A stretch of DNA of 64,000 nucleotides, taken from NCBI RefSeq assembly GCF_947500835.1, contig NZ_CANMTQ010000005.1, forward strand, positions 1 through 64,000, written 5' to 3'. Source of the DNA: an uncultured Halomonas sp. (GTDB lineage: Bacteria; Pseudomonadota; Gammaproteobacteria; Pseudomonadales; Halomonadaceae). The first letter of the stretch is position 1, and every line of letters begins with the position of its first letter. A program made the position numbers and the translations under genes. The notes below the pieces were generated by a model that was given only the letters and a program-made list of their open reading frames with translations, was not told where the DNA came from and searched no databases. Below are positions 1-8,695 of this stretch, piece after piece.

Positions 1-277
1 GCCATGGGAATACCTGGCGAAACATCAACGGGCGGAAAACTCTAATCGGCGGTGCCACTAAAACAGGGGTGTTTACATATACGCATGTGCTGGGCAAGGG
101 TTTTGTCGGCGTGCGTAGTCCCCTCGGGTAACAGAATATTGGGATGTCGATGCCGGGCACGCTACCGCCCCTATCTGCCCGTGCATGATAGTAATTTCCA
201 CCGTTTCAGGGCCCAAGCCACTCTATTACATAAAGATGCGCTTGCCGCGTAATGCAGCAGGCCGCTATTTTCCGCTT
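1..277. other. Window edge with no assignable gene
   Basis: No convincing complete gene was found here. One plus-strand frame is open from the window edge to a TAA at bases 59-61 and would give the C-terminal peptide WEYLAKHQRAENSNRRCH, so the first 61 bases may be the end of a gene lying outside the window. I do not recognise the peptide. The rest, up to the stop codon of the minus-strand gene eutC, has no clear terminator hairpin and only short unconvincing reading frames. Confidence 0.3.
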
Positions 278-1294
278 TTATGAATTTGCACCTTGTTCAC
301 CCACCAACCGCCCCAGCGCAAAGTTGGCAATCGCCGTGTCCTGCACGCCGGTGCCGGTCAGGTCGCAGACCGTGATGCTGGCATCCGAGAGGCGTAGGTG
401 CTGGCCTTCTGCAATTACCTTTCCCAACTCATAGACCTTGAACGGTGGCTTTCCATCCGCGCCGAAGTCCGCCGGGCCGCTCGTTGCTCTCGAATCCGAA
501 CGCGCGCGCCGGGAAAAGGCCTTGAGTTCGCCGTTGGTTTCGCTTTGAGCGCGGGTATCGCAGACGAAGGCATCGGCGCGGGTCATCAGCGATTCATCCA
601 GCTCGCGCTTCTCGGGGCTGTCCGAGCCCATGGCGGTAACGTGGGCGCCTTCCGGCACATCCTGGGCGGTGAGGATCGGGGTTCGTGAGGGAGTGGTGGT
701 AACGATGATGTCCGCCTGGGCGCAAGCGGCCTTGACGCTGTCATGTACGTTGACCTCAAAACCTAGCGTGCGCATGCGTTCGGCGTAGGCCTCGGCGGAG
801 TCGCGCTTGCGCGCCCAGACATCGACGCTGTCGATATCGCGCACCAGTTGCAGCGCCCTCACCTGCAATTCAGCCTGTTCGCCGGCGCCGAGTACGGCCA
901 CGCGACGACTGTTTTCTCGCGACAGATGCTTGGCGGCAATGGCGCCGGCCAGGGCGGTGCGTATCGCAGTGAGATAGCCTTCGTCGAAAAGCACCGCATC
1001 CACCAGCCCGGTCTTGGCGGAGAACACCATCATCAGGCCATTCAAGCTCGGCAAGCCGAGTTTGGGGTTGTCGAAGAAGCCGGGGCTGACCTTGATGGCA
1101 AAACGCGCGAAGCCACGGATATGGGCGGTTTTTACATCGACCTCGCCATTGGATTCCTCGATGGCCATCGAGAGGATGGGCGGCTGGACCACGTCGCCAC
1201 GGCCCAGCGCCTTGAACCCCTCCTCTATTGCCTCAAGCGCAGCGCGGTCGAGTTGCACCGCGCCACTGATAACGTCGCGATTGAAAAGCTGCAT
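278..1294 (-). CDS. eutC: Ornithine cyclodeaminase-family protein, EutC-like
   Basis: A 338-residue member of the ornithine cyclodeaminase/mu-crystallin family. Family hallmarks seen are a lysine at about residue 68 (FAIKVS), the Rossmann loop GAGEQ at 136-140, and the late motif DLTGTGVQDTAIA. In ectoine-utilising bacteria, EutC works with EutB in hydroxyectoine breakdown, probably helping convert hydroxyectoine to ectoine. That role is inferred here from the neighbouring eutB and doe genes. About residues 264-292 there is an Arg/Ser/Pro-rich stretch (starting FSRRARSDSRATSG) that looks longer than the usual loop at this point. The reading frame is nevertheless open. A generic ornithine or alanine dehydrogenase-like activity is the alternative. 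Confidence 0.82.
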   Translation of the reverse strand: MQLFNRDVISGAVQLDRAALEAIEEGFKALGRGDVVQPPILSMAIEESNGEVDVKTAHIRGFARFAIKVSPGFFDNPKLGLPSLNGLMMVFSAKTGLVDAVLFDEGYLTAIRTALAGAIAAKHLSRENSRRVAVLGAGEQAELQVRALQLVRDIDSVDVWARKRDSAEAYAERMRTLGFEVNVHDSVKAACAQADIIVTTTPSRTPILTAQDVPEGAHVTAMGSDSPEKRELDESLMTRADAFVCDTRAQSETNGELKAFSRRARSDSRATSGPADFGADGKPPFKVYELGKVIAEGQHLRLSDASITVCDLTGTGVQDTAIANFALGRLVGEQGANS

Positions 1295-1338
1295 GAAGAA
1301 GACTCCCGGTCATGTCGATGTCTCTCCATTGTCGCCAA

Positions 1339-2811
1339 TCAACCGCTGATCGCAAAACTCCCGGCATTCAGCCATAGGTGGGTCAGAATGCTGGCAACGT
1401 ATCCCAGGAAGATGGCCGGCGCCCATTTCAGATGCCCCATGAAGGTGTAGGAACCCCTGGCATGCCCCATCAATGCCACGCCAGCGGCGGAACCGATGGA
1501 GAGCAGGCTGCCACCGACCCCGGCAGTCAGGGTGATCAACAACCAATGACCATGAGACATGTCCGGCTGCATGGTGAGTACGGCGAACATCACGGGAATG
1601 TTATCGACCACCGCAGAGACCACACCGAGGATGATATTGGCCCAGGTGGCATCCCATTGGACGTAGAGCAGCTCCGAGAGCATGGATAGATAGCCGAGAA
1701 ACCCAAGGCCCCCCACACACATGACCACGCCGTAGAAAAACAGCAGGGTATCCCACTCTGCCTGGGCGACGCGGTTGAACACATCGAAGGGCACGACGCT
1801 ACCCAGGCGCTGGAGCTTGCGCTGATCGCCCCGGCGCGAGTAGCGCTCCCGCTTGCGCTCCAGGGAGCGCGGCAGGCTCTGGCGCAGGTAGTAACCGAAG
1901 AACTGCAGATAACCGAGCCCGGTCATCATGCCCAGCACCGGCGGCAGCCCCAGAAGCGTATGGCAGGCCACCGCGGAGGCGATGGTCAGCAAGAACAGCG
2001 CGATGATGCGTTTCCAGCCACGCTTGAGATCGACAACATCATCCTGGGCTTGCGGTCGACGCTTCTTGACGAAAAAGCTCATGATGATAGCCGGTATCAG
2101 GAAGTTGACCAGCGAGGGCACCAGCAGCTCGAAGAATTCGTAGAACTCGATCAGGCCGGCTTGCCACACCATCAGGGTGGTGATGTCGCCGAATGGACTG
2201 AATGCGCCGCCGGCGTTGGCGGCAACCACGATGTTCACGCAGCACAGATTGATGAAGGCCCGATCGCCTTCGGCAACCTTGATCACGACGGTGCACATCA
2301 AAAGCGCCGTGGTCAGGTTATCCGCTATTGGGGAAATGACGAAGGCTAGAATGCCGGTCAACCAGAACAGACTGCGATAGCTGAATCCTCGATCTACCAT
2401 CCAGGCGCGCAAGGCATCAAATGTGCGTCGCTCATCCATGGCGTTGATGTAGGTCATCGCCACCAGCAGGAACAGCATCAGCTCGGCGAATTCCAGGAAG
2501 GTCTCGCCGAAGGCCTCTTCGGCGGCATGGGGCATACCCGCCTGAACGTATACCCAACCGATCAGCGCCCAGATAATTCCCGCTGCGACCAGCACCGGCT
2601 TGGACTTGCGCATGTGAAGCTTTTCTTCAAGCATTACCAGGGCATAAGCCAGGACGAACACCACCAGGGCGATCATGCCCACCGTCGAGCTGGTCATATC
2701 CAATTCACCGCTGACGGCCAGCGCAGCGGGAGAGACAAGCCACAAGGTGAGTAAGGACAACAACCAGAGGAAAGCACGAGGGCAGGCAGGCAAAAACATA
2801 CAACGGTTCAT
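1339..2811 (-). CDS. nhaD: NhaD-type sodium/proton antiporter
   Basis: An inner-membrane Na+/H+ antiporter of the NhaD/ion transporter superfamily, about 490 residues with roughly a dozen hydrophobic segments and a cleavable-looking N-terminal signal ending near SPAALA. The stretches SPIADNLTTALLM and NAGGAFSPFGDITTLM, with polar and acidic residues inside membrane segments, are typical of NhaD. NhaD proteins expel Na+ (and Li+) at alkaline pH and are common in halophiles. The gene lies between eutB and eutC on the same strand, so osmolyte catabolism and salt export are physically linked. An upstream GTG at 2817 is also in frame. I chose the ATG at 2811; neither has a strong Shine-Dalgarno sequence. 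Confidence 0.9.
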   Translation of the reverse strand: MNRCMFLPACPRAFLWLLSLLTLWLVSPAALAVSGELDMTSSTVGMIALVVFVLAYALVMLEEKLHMRKSKPVLVAAGIIWALIGWVYVQAGMPHAAEEAFGETFLEFAELMLFLLVAMTYINAMDERRTFDALRAWMVDRGFSYRSLFWLTGILAFVISPIADNLTTALLMCTVVIKVAEGDRAFINLCCVNIVVAANAGGAFSPFGDITTLMVWQAGLIEFYEFFELLVPSLVNFLIPAIIMSFFVKKRRPQAQDDVVDLKRGWKRIIALFLLTIASAVACHTLLGLPPVLGMMTGLGYLQFFGYYLRQSLPRSLERKRERYSRRGDQRKLQRLGSVVPFDVFNRVAQAEWDTLLFFYGVVMCVGGLGFLGYLSMLSELLYVQWDATWANIILGVVSAVVDNIPVMFAVLTMQPDMSHGHWLLITLTAGVGGSLLSIGSAAGVALMGHARGSYTFMGHLKWAPAIFLGYVASILTHLWLNAGSFAISG

Positions 2812-2943
2812 GGGCACATTCTTACGGCGAGGAAAGGGAAGACGCTATCTTGCCCAAGATACTAACAAGCTGAAATACCATGAAAGTTGATGATGATCAT
2901 TCTTTTCATACATTTGATCGTTTTCGTGCATAAAAATTGACGG

Positions 2944-2974
2944 CCCTTTGGCAGCACTACTGGCTGCCAGAGGG
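2944..2974 (-). terminator. Possible terminator downstream of eutB
   Basis: An 11-bp inverted repeat (CCCTTTGGCAG paired with CTGCCAGAGGG, one mismatch) with a 9-base loop. On the minus strand it is followed about eight bases later by five T residues. It sits just past the eutB stop codon, before nhaD. The gap before the T tract makes it a weak candidate. Confidence 0.4.
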
Positions 2975-2981
2975 TTATGAA

Positions 2982-3986
2982 TCAAGCAGTTGCAGCCAGG
3001 GTACGCGCTCGATCGAAGGTTTCGAGTGATACGCCATTGCCCGACACGATCAACGCCACCTTCTGGCCCTGCACATCCAGTTGATGCTCCTCGATGGCAG
3101 CCAGGCCGATGGCGGCGGCGCCTTCCACCAGCATCTTCTCGTGCTCCAGCATGTCGATCATGGCGCGCGCGATGGCCGGCTCGGAAACCTGATAGTGGTT
3201 GTCCATCACCTCGGAGACCAGGTCGAAGGTGTAGCGATTGCTTATTCCGATCCCGCCATTGAGGGAATCCGCCAGGCTGTCGCTTTCCTCGACATCGACC
3301 GGGCGCCCTGCTTCCAGGCTTTCCCACATCGCCGCCCCCTGAGACAGGCTCACACCGGTCACCCAGGTATCGGGACTAATCGCTTTCAGTACAGCCCCGA
3401 TGCCACCCAGCAGGCCGCCACCGGAAAGGCCGACAATCACCCGATCAAGGTAGGGCTGATCTTCCAACAGCTCCAGACCGATGGTGCCTTGGCCGCTGGC
3501 AATCAACGGATGATCGAAGGGTGGAATCAGCGTCATGCCCTGCTCCTCGACCAGTCGTGCGACTTCCTCGAAGGCATCATCCTGGCTATGACCAACACGC
3601 TTGACCTGGGCGCCCAACGCCTCGATCGCCTTGACCTTGTTCTCCGGTACGCGTTCCGAGAGGCAGATGATCACTGGAATGCCGTGACGAGCCGCAGCAA
3701 ACGCCACCGCCCGGCCGTGGTTGCCGGTAGAGGCCGTGGTTACGCCACGACCAAGTGAATCCTTGCCGCGTTTTTCAATCAAGGCGGCAATCATGTTGGT
3801 CGCCCCACGCAGCTTGAAGGCGCCAGTGGGCTGGCAGTTTTCCAGCTTGAGAAATATCTCGGCATCAAAGCGACGAGACAGTTCCATAGAGCGAATCAGC
3901 GGTGTGCGAACTACCTGACCCGCAATCCGGGCACGGGCCTGGTAAATCGACTCTAGGGTGACTGAATGGTGACCGGGATCTGGCAT
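2982..3986 (-). CDS. eutB: Threonine dehydratase-like PLP enzyme, EutB
   Basis: A fold-type II pyridoxal-phosphate enzyme of the serine/threonine dehydratase family, 334 residues. The PLP-binding lysine is seen in TGAFKLRGA (about residue 58), the substrate loop in STGNHG, and the phosphate-binding glycine loop in SGGGLLGG. In ectoine-degrading bacteria EutB is a hydroxyectoine utilisation enzyme, thought to dehydrate the hydroxylated ring before EutC acts. The substrate here is inferred from context (doeD and doeC upstream, eutC downstream). An in-frame TTG lies six bases upstream, but AAGGAG is placed correctly for the ATG used here. A housekeeping threonine/serine dehydratase cannot be excluded from sequence alone. 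Confidence 0.83.
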   Translation of the reverse strand: MPDPGHHSVTLESIYQARARIAGQVVRTPLIRSMELSRRFDAEIFLKLENCQPTGAFKLRGATNMIAALIEKRGKDSLGRGVTTASTGNHGRAVAFAAARHGIPVIICLSERVPENKVKAIEALGAQVKRVGHSQDDAFEEVARLVEEQGMTLIPPFDHPLIASGQGTIGLELLEDQPYLDRVIVGLSGGGLLGGIGAVLKAISPDTWVTGVSLSQGAAMWESLEAGRPVDVEESDSLADSLNGGIGISNRYTFDLVSEVMDNHYQVSEPAIARAMIDMLEHEKMLVEGAAAIGLAAIEEHQLDVQGQKVALIVSGNGVSLETFDRARTLAATA

Positions 3987-4047
3987 GAGCAACTCCTTTT
4001 GTTGTTGGGCGCTATATTATTGCCATAGTAGCGTCGGAAACGGTAAA

Positions 4048-4077
4048 AAAGCCAAGCCCTCTTGAGGACTTGGCTTT
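4048..4077 (-). terminator. Rho-independent terminator after doeD
   Basis: Hairpin with a 9-bp outer stem (AAAGCCAAG with CTTGGCTTT), one mismatch, then a further 4-bp stem and a 2-base loop. On the minus strand it runs straight into six T residues. It lies 36 bases past the doeD stop codon, so it probably ends the doeC-doeD transcript before eutB. Confidence 0.8.
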
Positions 4078-4112
4078 CGAACGCCTGGCTTCTGATCGTA
4101 GAAAAACGTCGC

Positions 4113-5516
4113 TTATTTCAGATCGCCGGAACGAGTCAATTCGTCGGTCACCTTGTCTACCGCACGCTTGGCGCGAGCGATGATCTCATCGACCTCGGCG
4201 CGGTTGACCACCAGCGGCGGTGCGAAACCCAGTATGTCCCCATGGGGCATGGCCCGGGCGATGAGATTTTCCTCCATGGCCGCAGCACTGATGCGCGGGC
4301 CGACCTTGAGTGCCGGGGCGAAATGCTCACGACGGGCCGGGTTCGGCGAAAACTCCAGCGCCGCGAGTAATCCGACGCCGCGCACGTTGCCCACCAGCGG
4401 ATGCTCACCAAACGTTTTCTGCATCTGCTGCTGCAGATAGGCGCCGGTCTCGGCGGCGTTCTGGGCCAAGCCTTCACGTTCGATGATCGCGAGGTTAGCC
4501 AAGCCGGCAGCGACGCCCAACGGATGACCGGAATAAGTCCAGCCATGACCGATCGGTCCGTACTCGCCGGTGCCCTGCTCCAGCACCTGCCACACCTTGT
4601 CACCGACAATCACGCCGGACAGTGGCTGATAGGCGCTGGTCAGGCCTTTGGCTACAGTAATGAGATCCGGCTTCATGCCGTAGAAATGGGAACCGAAGTC
4701 GGTACCAATGCGTCCGAAGCCAGTCACCACCTCATCGGCGATCAGCAGCACGTCGTACTTGTCAAGCACCTGTTGAATCTCGTTCCAGTAATCCTCCGGC
4801 GGCGGCACGATACCCCCGGTGCCCAGCACCGGCTCGCCGATGAAGGCAGCCACGGTATCCGGGCCTTCGGCAAGGATCATCTCCTCGAGCTTGGCGGCGC
4901 AGTCTTTCGCGAACTCGCGCTCACTCATGTTGGCCTGGGCATCGCTGCGCCGGTAATAGTACGGCGCCTCGGTATGACGAATGCTGTCGATGGGCAAATC
5001 GAAATGGTTGTGGAAGGTCGGCAGGCCGGTCAGCGAACCGGAGGCGATGCCGGATCCGTGATAGCCGCGGCTGCGCGAGATGACCTTCTTCTTCTGGGGG
5101 CGGCCCAATACGTTGTTGTAATAACGCACGATCTTGAGCTGGGTCTCGTTGGCATCACTACCAGACATGCCGTAGTAGACCTTGGACATGTTCATGCCGG
5201 CGAGCTTGATGATTTTCTCGGAAAGCTCGATCAGCGGCTCGCTGGAGTGGCCGACATAGGTGTGATAATAGGACAGTTCAAGCGCCTGCTTGTAGATCGC
5301 CTCGGCCACTTCGGTACGGCCGTAGCCGATGTTCACGCAGTACAGGCCGGCGAAGCCGTCGATCATCTCGCGGCCATCCTTGTCGACGATATTGATGCCC
5401 TTGCCGCCGGTGATCACCCGGCCCGGCGCATCGCCGTGGGCAAAGTCGCGCAGATGGGTGGACGCATGAAACGTCACCTTGCGATCACGATCGATCAGCT
5501 CCTGATGGGTACTCAT
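4113..5516 (-). CDS. doeD: Diaminobutyrate transaminase, ectoine degradation
   Basis: A class III PLP aminotransferase of 467 residues. The PLP lysine is in TVAKGLTSAY (about K290), and the aspartate binding the pyridine nitrogen is in IADEVVTGFGR (about D261). In the Halomonas elongata pathway DoeD removes the amino group from L-2,4-diaminobutyrate, giving aspartate semialdehyde, which DoeC then oxidises. Its place directly downstream of doeC, in the same orientation, supports this over the related taurine/omega-amino acid transaminases. An in-frame TTG lies three bases upstream, but AGGAG six bases before the ATG favours the ATG. A strong hairpin follows the gene. Confidence 0.88.
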   Translation of the reverse strand: MSTHQELIDRDRKVTFHASTHLRDFAHGDAPGRVITGGKGINIVDKDGREMIDGFAGLYCVNIGYGRTEVAEAIYKQALELSYYHTYVGHSSEPLIELSEKIIKLAGMNMSKVYYGMSGSDANETQLKIVRYYNNVLGRPQKKKVISRSRGYHGSGIASGSLTGLPTFHNHFDLPIDSIRHTEAPYYYRRSDAQANMSEREFAKDCAAKLEEMILAEGPDTVAAFIGEPVLGTGGIVPPPEDYWNEIQQVLDKYDVLLIADEVVTGFGRIGTDFGSHFYGMKPDLITVAKGLTSAYQPLSGVIVGDKVWQVLEQGTGEYGPIGHGWTYSGHPLGVAAGLANLAIIEREGLAQNAAETGAYLQQQMQKTFGEHPLVGNVRGVGLLAALEFSPNPARREHFAPALKVGPRISAAAMEENLIARAMPHGDILGFAPPLVVNRAEVDEIIARAKRAVDKVTDELTRSGDLK

Positions 5517-5582
5517 CAACTTCTCCTGAATAGATATTCAACGAATGTTGTTAGTTACTGAATTTGGTATTACTGAGCTAGA

Positions 5583-5697
5583 GAGCTCTGCGAGCGACGG
5601 CTAGACAAGGCAAAAATCGGCGTAAAAGCGGAGTTTACTGTTGTAAATGAGCATTTTAAGCCGATTTTTAACGCCGTATAGCCGAGCGCAGCTAGCT
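5583..5697. repeat. Long imperfect palindromic intergenic repeat
   Basis: About 115 bases fold into one long imperfect inverted repeat centred near base 5639. The outer arms pair GAGCTCTGCGAGCG with the complement of CGAGCGCAGCTAGCTC, the middle arms pair CAAAAATCGGC with GCCGATTTTTA, and the centre is TTTACTGTTGTAAA. It fills most of the doeD-doeC gap and overlaps the last codons of doeC. Palindromic intergenic repeats with a similar AT-rich core occur scattered in marine gammaproteobacterial genomes as I recall them. It could be a MITE- or REP-like element, an mRNA-processing hairpin between doeC and doeD, or both. No second copy was noticed in this window. Confidence 0.75.
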
Positions 5698-7161
5698 CCC
5701 GGACAAAGAGCCGAGACCGCCAAGACAATAATACTTCGTGTCAAGATACTCCTCGATCCCGGCAGTACCCCCCTCACGACCCAGGCCGGACTGTTTCACC
5801 CCACCAAAGGGAATCGGGGGGCCGGTCATCTTCACGCTATTGACCGAGACCATGCCGTTGCCCAGGGCGCGCAGCATCTTCCAGATACGGCGAATGTCGT
5901 GGGTATAAACATAAGCCGCCAGGCCGTACTCGGTGTCGTTGGCCATGGCGATGGCCTCATCGTCGCTGGCGAATCTGGTGATGCCGGCCACCGGGGCGAA
6001 GTTCTCCTCCCGCCAGATCTGCATGTCCGCGGTCACATCGGTTAGCAGCGTCGGCATGAAGAAGTTCTCCCCCGGCGCCATGGACTGATCGCCATGAATC
6101 AGGGTCGCCCCCTTGGACAGGGCATCGTCGACGATGCTGGCGGCTTTCTCCACGGCGCGCTGATGAATCAACGGGCCGATGTCGATCTCGCTGATCAGGC
6201 CATTACCGACCTTGAGAGCCTTCATGCGCTCGGCGAAATACTCGACGAATGCGTCGTGCACGTCTTCATGCACCAGGATGCGATTGGCCGCCAGGCAGTC
6301 CTGGCCCGCGGTCTGAAACTTGGCCGCCACCGCGGCAAGGGCGGCTTCCTTTGGGTCGACGTCCGGGCCAACAATAAACGGGGCGTTGCCCCCCAGCTCA
6401 AGCGACACCCGCTTGACGGTGCTGGCGCACTGCTGAAGCAGCAAGCGCCCGACCGGCGTGGACCCGGTGAACGAGAGAGCCTTGACCTGCTCTTCCTTGC
6501 ACAGCACCTCGGATACCTCGGCAGCCTCGCCGAGCACCACGTTGAATACACCCGCAGGAATGCCGGCACGTTCCGCCAGTTCCGCCAGTGCCAGGGCGGA
6601 GAACGGCGTCTCGCCGGCCGGCTTGACGATCACCGGACAGCCTGCCGCCATGGCCGCCGCGGCCTTGCGAGTGATCATCGCCAGCGGGAAGTTCCAGGGG
6701 GTAATCAGCGCCGCCACGCCGACCGGCTCCTTGAGGGTGCCGAGCGCCGCATTGGGAATATGGCTGGGAATAGTCTGGCCGAAAGTGCGCTTACCCTCCT
6801 CGGCGAACCAGCGAATGAAGCTGGCACCATATTCCACCTCGCCCCGAGCGTCCGGCAATGGCTTGCCCTGCTCGTGGGTCATGATGATGGCCAGATCCTC
6901 GCGATTGGCCTGCAGCAGGTCGTACCAGGCAAGCAGACGCTCACAGCGCTCATCCGCCCGCAACGCCCGCCATTGGACGAAGGCGTTGTCGGCAGCCTCC
7001 ACGGCATCGCGAATCTGTTCTGGCTCGAGCAGGGGTATGTGCCCTAGTGTCTCCCCGGTGGCCGGATCGATCACTGCCATCTCACGGCCACCATCGCCGT
7101 GGGTCCATTTGCCATCGACATAGGCATACTGGCGAAACAGGCGCGGATCGTTGAGCTTCAT
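5692..7161 (-). CDS. doeC: Aspartate semialdehyde dehydrogenase, ectoine degradation
   Basis: An NAD(P)+-dependent aldehyde dehydrogenase of 489 residues, most like the succinate-semialdehyde dehydrogenase (GabD) group. Seen are the cofactor site TPWNFPLAM, FTGSTPVGR, the catalytic glutamate in SLELGGNAP (about E255) and the catalytic cysteine in TAGQDCLAANR (about C289). DoeC oxidises aspartate semialdehyde to aspartate, the last step of ectoine breakdown. The frame stays open a further 222 codons upstream, but that extension is antisense to cbpA. AAGGAGG sits five bases before the ATG used here. Without the doe context it would be called GabD. Transcription probably starts in the gap shared with the divergent cbpA. 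Confidence 0.87.
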   Translation of the reverse strand: MKLNDPRLFRQYAYVDGKWTHGDGGREMAVIDPATGETLGHIPLLEPEQIRDAVEAADNAFVQWRALRADERCERLLAWYDLLQANREDLAIIMTHEQGKPLPDARGEVEYGASFIRWFAEEGKRTFGQTIPSHIPNAALGTLKEPVGVAALITPWNFPLAMITRKAAAAMAAGCPVIVKPAGETPFSALALAELAERAGIPAGVFNVVLGEAAEVSEVLCKEEQVKALSFTGSTPVGRLLLQQCASTVKRVSLELGGNAPFIVGPDVDPKEAALAAVAAKFQTAGQDCLAANRILVHEDVHDAFVEYFAERMKALKVGNGLISEIDIGPLIHQRAVEKAASIVDDALSKGATLIHGDQSMAPGENFFMPTLLTDVTADMQIWREENFAPVAGITRFASDDEAIAMANDTEYGLAAYVYTHDIRRIWKMLRALGNGMVSVNSVKMTGPPIPFGGVKQSGLGREGGTAGIEEYLDTKYYCLGGLGSLSGS

Positions 7162-7377
7162 GGGTGCCTCCTTGAAACAAAAAGCAGGCAGCGGTCTGCC
7201 TGAATACAGCCTCAGGTTACTACGTGTCTCGACTGGATAATTTTTGTCCCAAGGGCTGCTGGCACGAAGTTCTTTTGCAGTTGAGCATAAGAGTTGCAGA
7301 ATTTTCTGCAGCTGTTGGTACTGGACAGTTGCCACAAAACACGCTTGGATGCCCCCAAGGCAGGGCAAGAGGATCGA

Positions 7378-8337
7378 ATGGAGATGGAGTTCAAGGATTA
7401 CTACCAGCTCATGGGCGTCGAGCGGGATGCGACCCAGGACGAGATCAAGCGCGCCTATCGCAAGCTGGCGCGCAAGTATCACCCGGACATCAACAAGGAA
7501 CCGGGCGCCGAAGAGAAGTTCAAGGAGATGGGCGAGGCGTACGAAGTCCTCAAGGACCCGGAGAAACGCGCCGCCTATGATCAGCTCGGAGCGGACTGGC
7601 AAGGCGGCCAGGATTTCCGGCCGCCGCCGGACTGGAACGAGGATTTCGCCTTTCATGGCGGCGGCTTCACGGATACAAACACGGATCAGTTCAGCGACTT
7701 TTTCGAGAGCCTGTTCGGTCGGGGCAATGTCGGGGGTGGCTATCGGCCTCACTCGCAACGTGGGTTTCATATGCGCGGTCAGGATAGCCATGCCAGGGTG
7801 GTCATCGATCTGCAGGATGCCTATCAAGGCGCCACTCGTACCCTCACTCTGACCCAGTCACAGCCGGATGGCGATGGGCGATTACGTCCACGAGAGCGCA
7901 CCCTGAACGTCAAGATTCCCAAGGGCATACGCCCAGGCCAGCATATTCGTCTTGCCGGCCAAGGCGAGGCGGGCCTGGGTCAGGGCGAAGCGGGCGATCT
8001 GTATCTCGAGGTCGAATTTCGCCCGCACCCTTTCTATCATGTGGAAGGCAAGGATGTGTTTCTGGACTTGCCCGTGGCGCCTTGGGAAGCGGCGCTTGGG
8101 GCAACGGTCAAGGCGCCCTTGCCCACCGGGTCCGTGGATCTGAAGATCCCTGCCGGCTCCACCGCAGGACGCAAGCTGCGTTTGAAGGGCCGCGGCCTGC
8201 CCGCCAAATCGCCGGGGGATCTTTACGTGATAGTGAAGATCGCCTTGCCGCCAGCGGACGATGACGCCGCCAGGCAAGCCTACCGAGAATTCGAGAAGGC
8301 CTTCACGTTCAACCCACGCACGAATATGGGGGTGTGA
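7378..8337 (+). CDS. cbpA: DnaJ-class co-chaperone CbpA
   Basis: A 319-residue Hsp40 protein. The N-terminal J domain covers about residues 5-72 with the HPD motif (KYHPDIN) that stimulates the DnaK ATPase. A Gly/Phe-rich linker follows, then two C-terminal substrate-binding beta domains. There is no cysteine-rich zinc finger, which separates it from DnaJ and fits CbpA, a stress and stationary-phase co-chaperone that also binds curved DNA. The next gene, cbpM, encodes its inhibitor. The start ATG has AGAGGA just upstream; a second in-frame ATG lies two codons later. It is divergent from doeC and separates doeC/doeD from doeABX, which is unexpected for the pathway. Confidence 0.9.
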   Translation: MEMEFKDYYQLMGVERDATQDEIKRAYRKLARKYHPDINKEPGAEEKFKEMGEAYEVLKDPEKRAAYDQLGADWQGGQDFRPPPDWNEDFAFHGGGFTDTNTDQFSDFFESLFGRGNVGGGYRPHSQRGFHMRGQDSHARVVIDLQDAYQGATRTLTLTQSQPDGDGRLRPRERTLNVKIPKGIRPGQHIRLAGQGEAGLGQGEAGDLYLEVEFRPHPFYHVEGKDVFLDLPVAPWEAALGATVKAPLPTGSVDLKIPAGSTAGRKLRLKGRGLPAKSPGDLYVIVKIALPPADDDAARQAYREFEKAFTFNPRTNMGV

Positions 8338-8339
8338 TC

Positions 8340-8654
8340 ATGACGAAACGAGACCTACCGACATTGACCTCCGAGGTGCTGGAAGAGGATATCGAATTGA
8401 CCCTGGCCCAGCTATGCCGCACTTGTCAGCTGCCCGCGGATCAAGTCGTCGATCTGGTTGATGAAGGCGTCATCGAACCCGTGGGGCGCGATCCGTCCGG
8501 CTGGCGTTTTTATGGCATCAGCGTGCGCCGAATTCGCTGTGTGCAGCGGCTCAGACAAGACCTTGGGGTCAATATGGCAGGCGCCGCACTGGCCCTTGAT
8601 CTGCTCGAGGAGCTGGAACAGCTGCGGGCGCGGGTGCAGCGGCTAGATCAATAA
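8340..8654 (+). CDS. cbpM: Chaperone modulator CbpM
   Basis: A small protein of 104 residues with a MerR-like helix-turn-helix fold region (TCQLPADQVVDLVDEGVIEP) followed by RRIRCVQRLRQDLGVNMAGAA and a leucine-rich helix, the usual pattern of CbpM. CbpM binds the J domain of CbpA and blocks its action with DnaK. The gene follows cbpA with two bases between the stop and this ATG. An in-frame GTG six bases upstream overlaps the cbpA stop and would allow tighter coupling. The pair is almost certainly one operon. Confidence 0.87.
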   Translation: MTKRDLPTLTSEVLEEDIELTLAQLCRTCQLPADQVVDLVDEGVIEPVGRDPSGWRFYGISVRRIRCVQRLRQDLGVNMAGAALALDLLEELEQLRARVQRLDQ

Positions 8655-8695
8655 GCCGCGAGCGGCAAGTTGGCCTGAAGGCAACCCTGGAGCAA

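Noticed and set aside
1..61. C-terminal fragment of a transposase or integrase
   Set aside because: The short peptide is too small to assign to any family.
7162..7827. N-terminal extension of the doeC frame
   Set aside because: It is antisense to cbpA and lacks family similarity; a strong ribosome binding site precedes the ATG at 7161.
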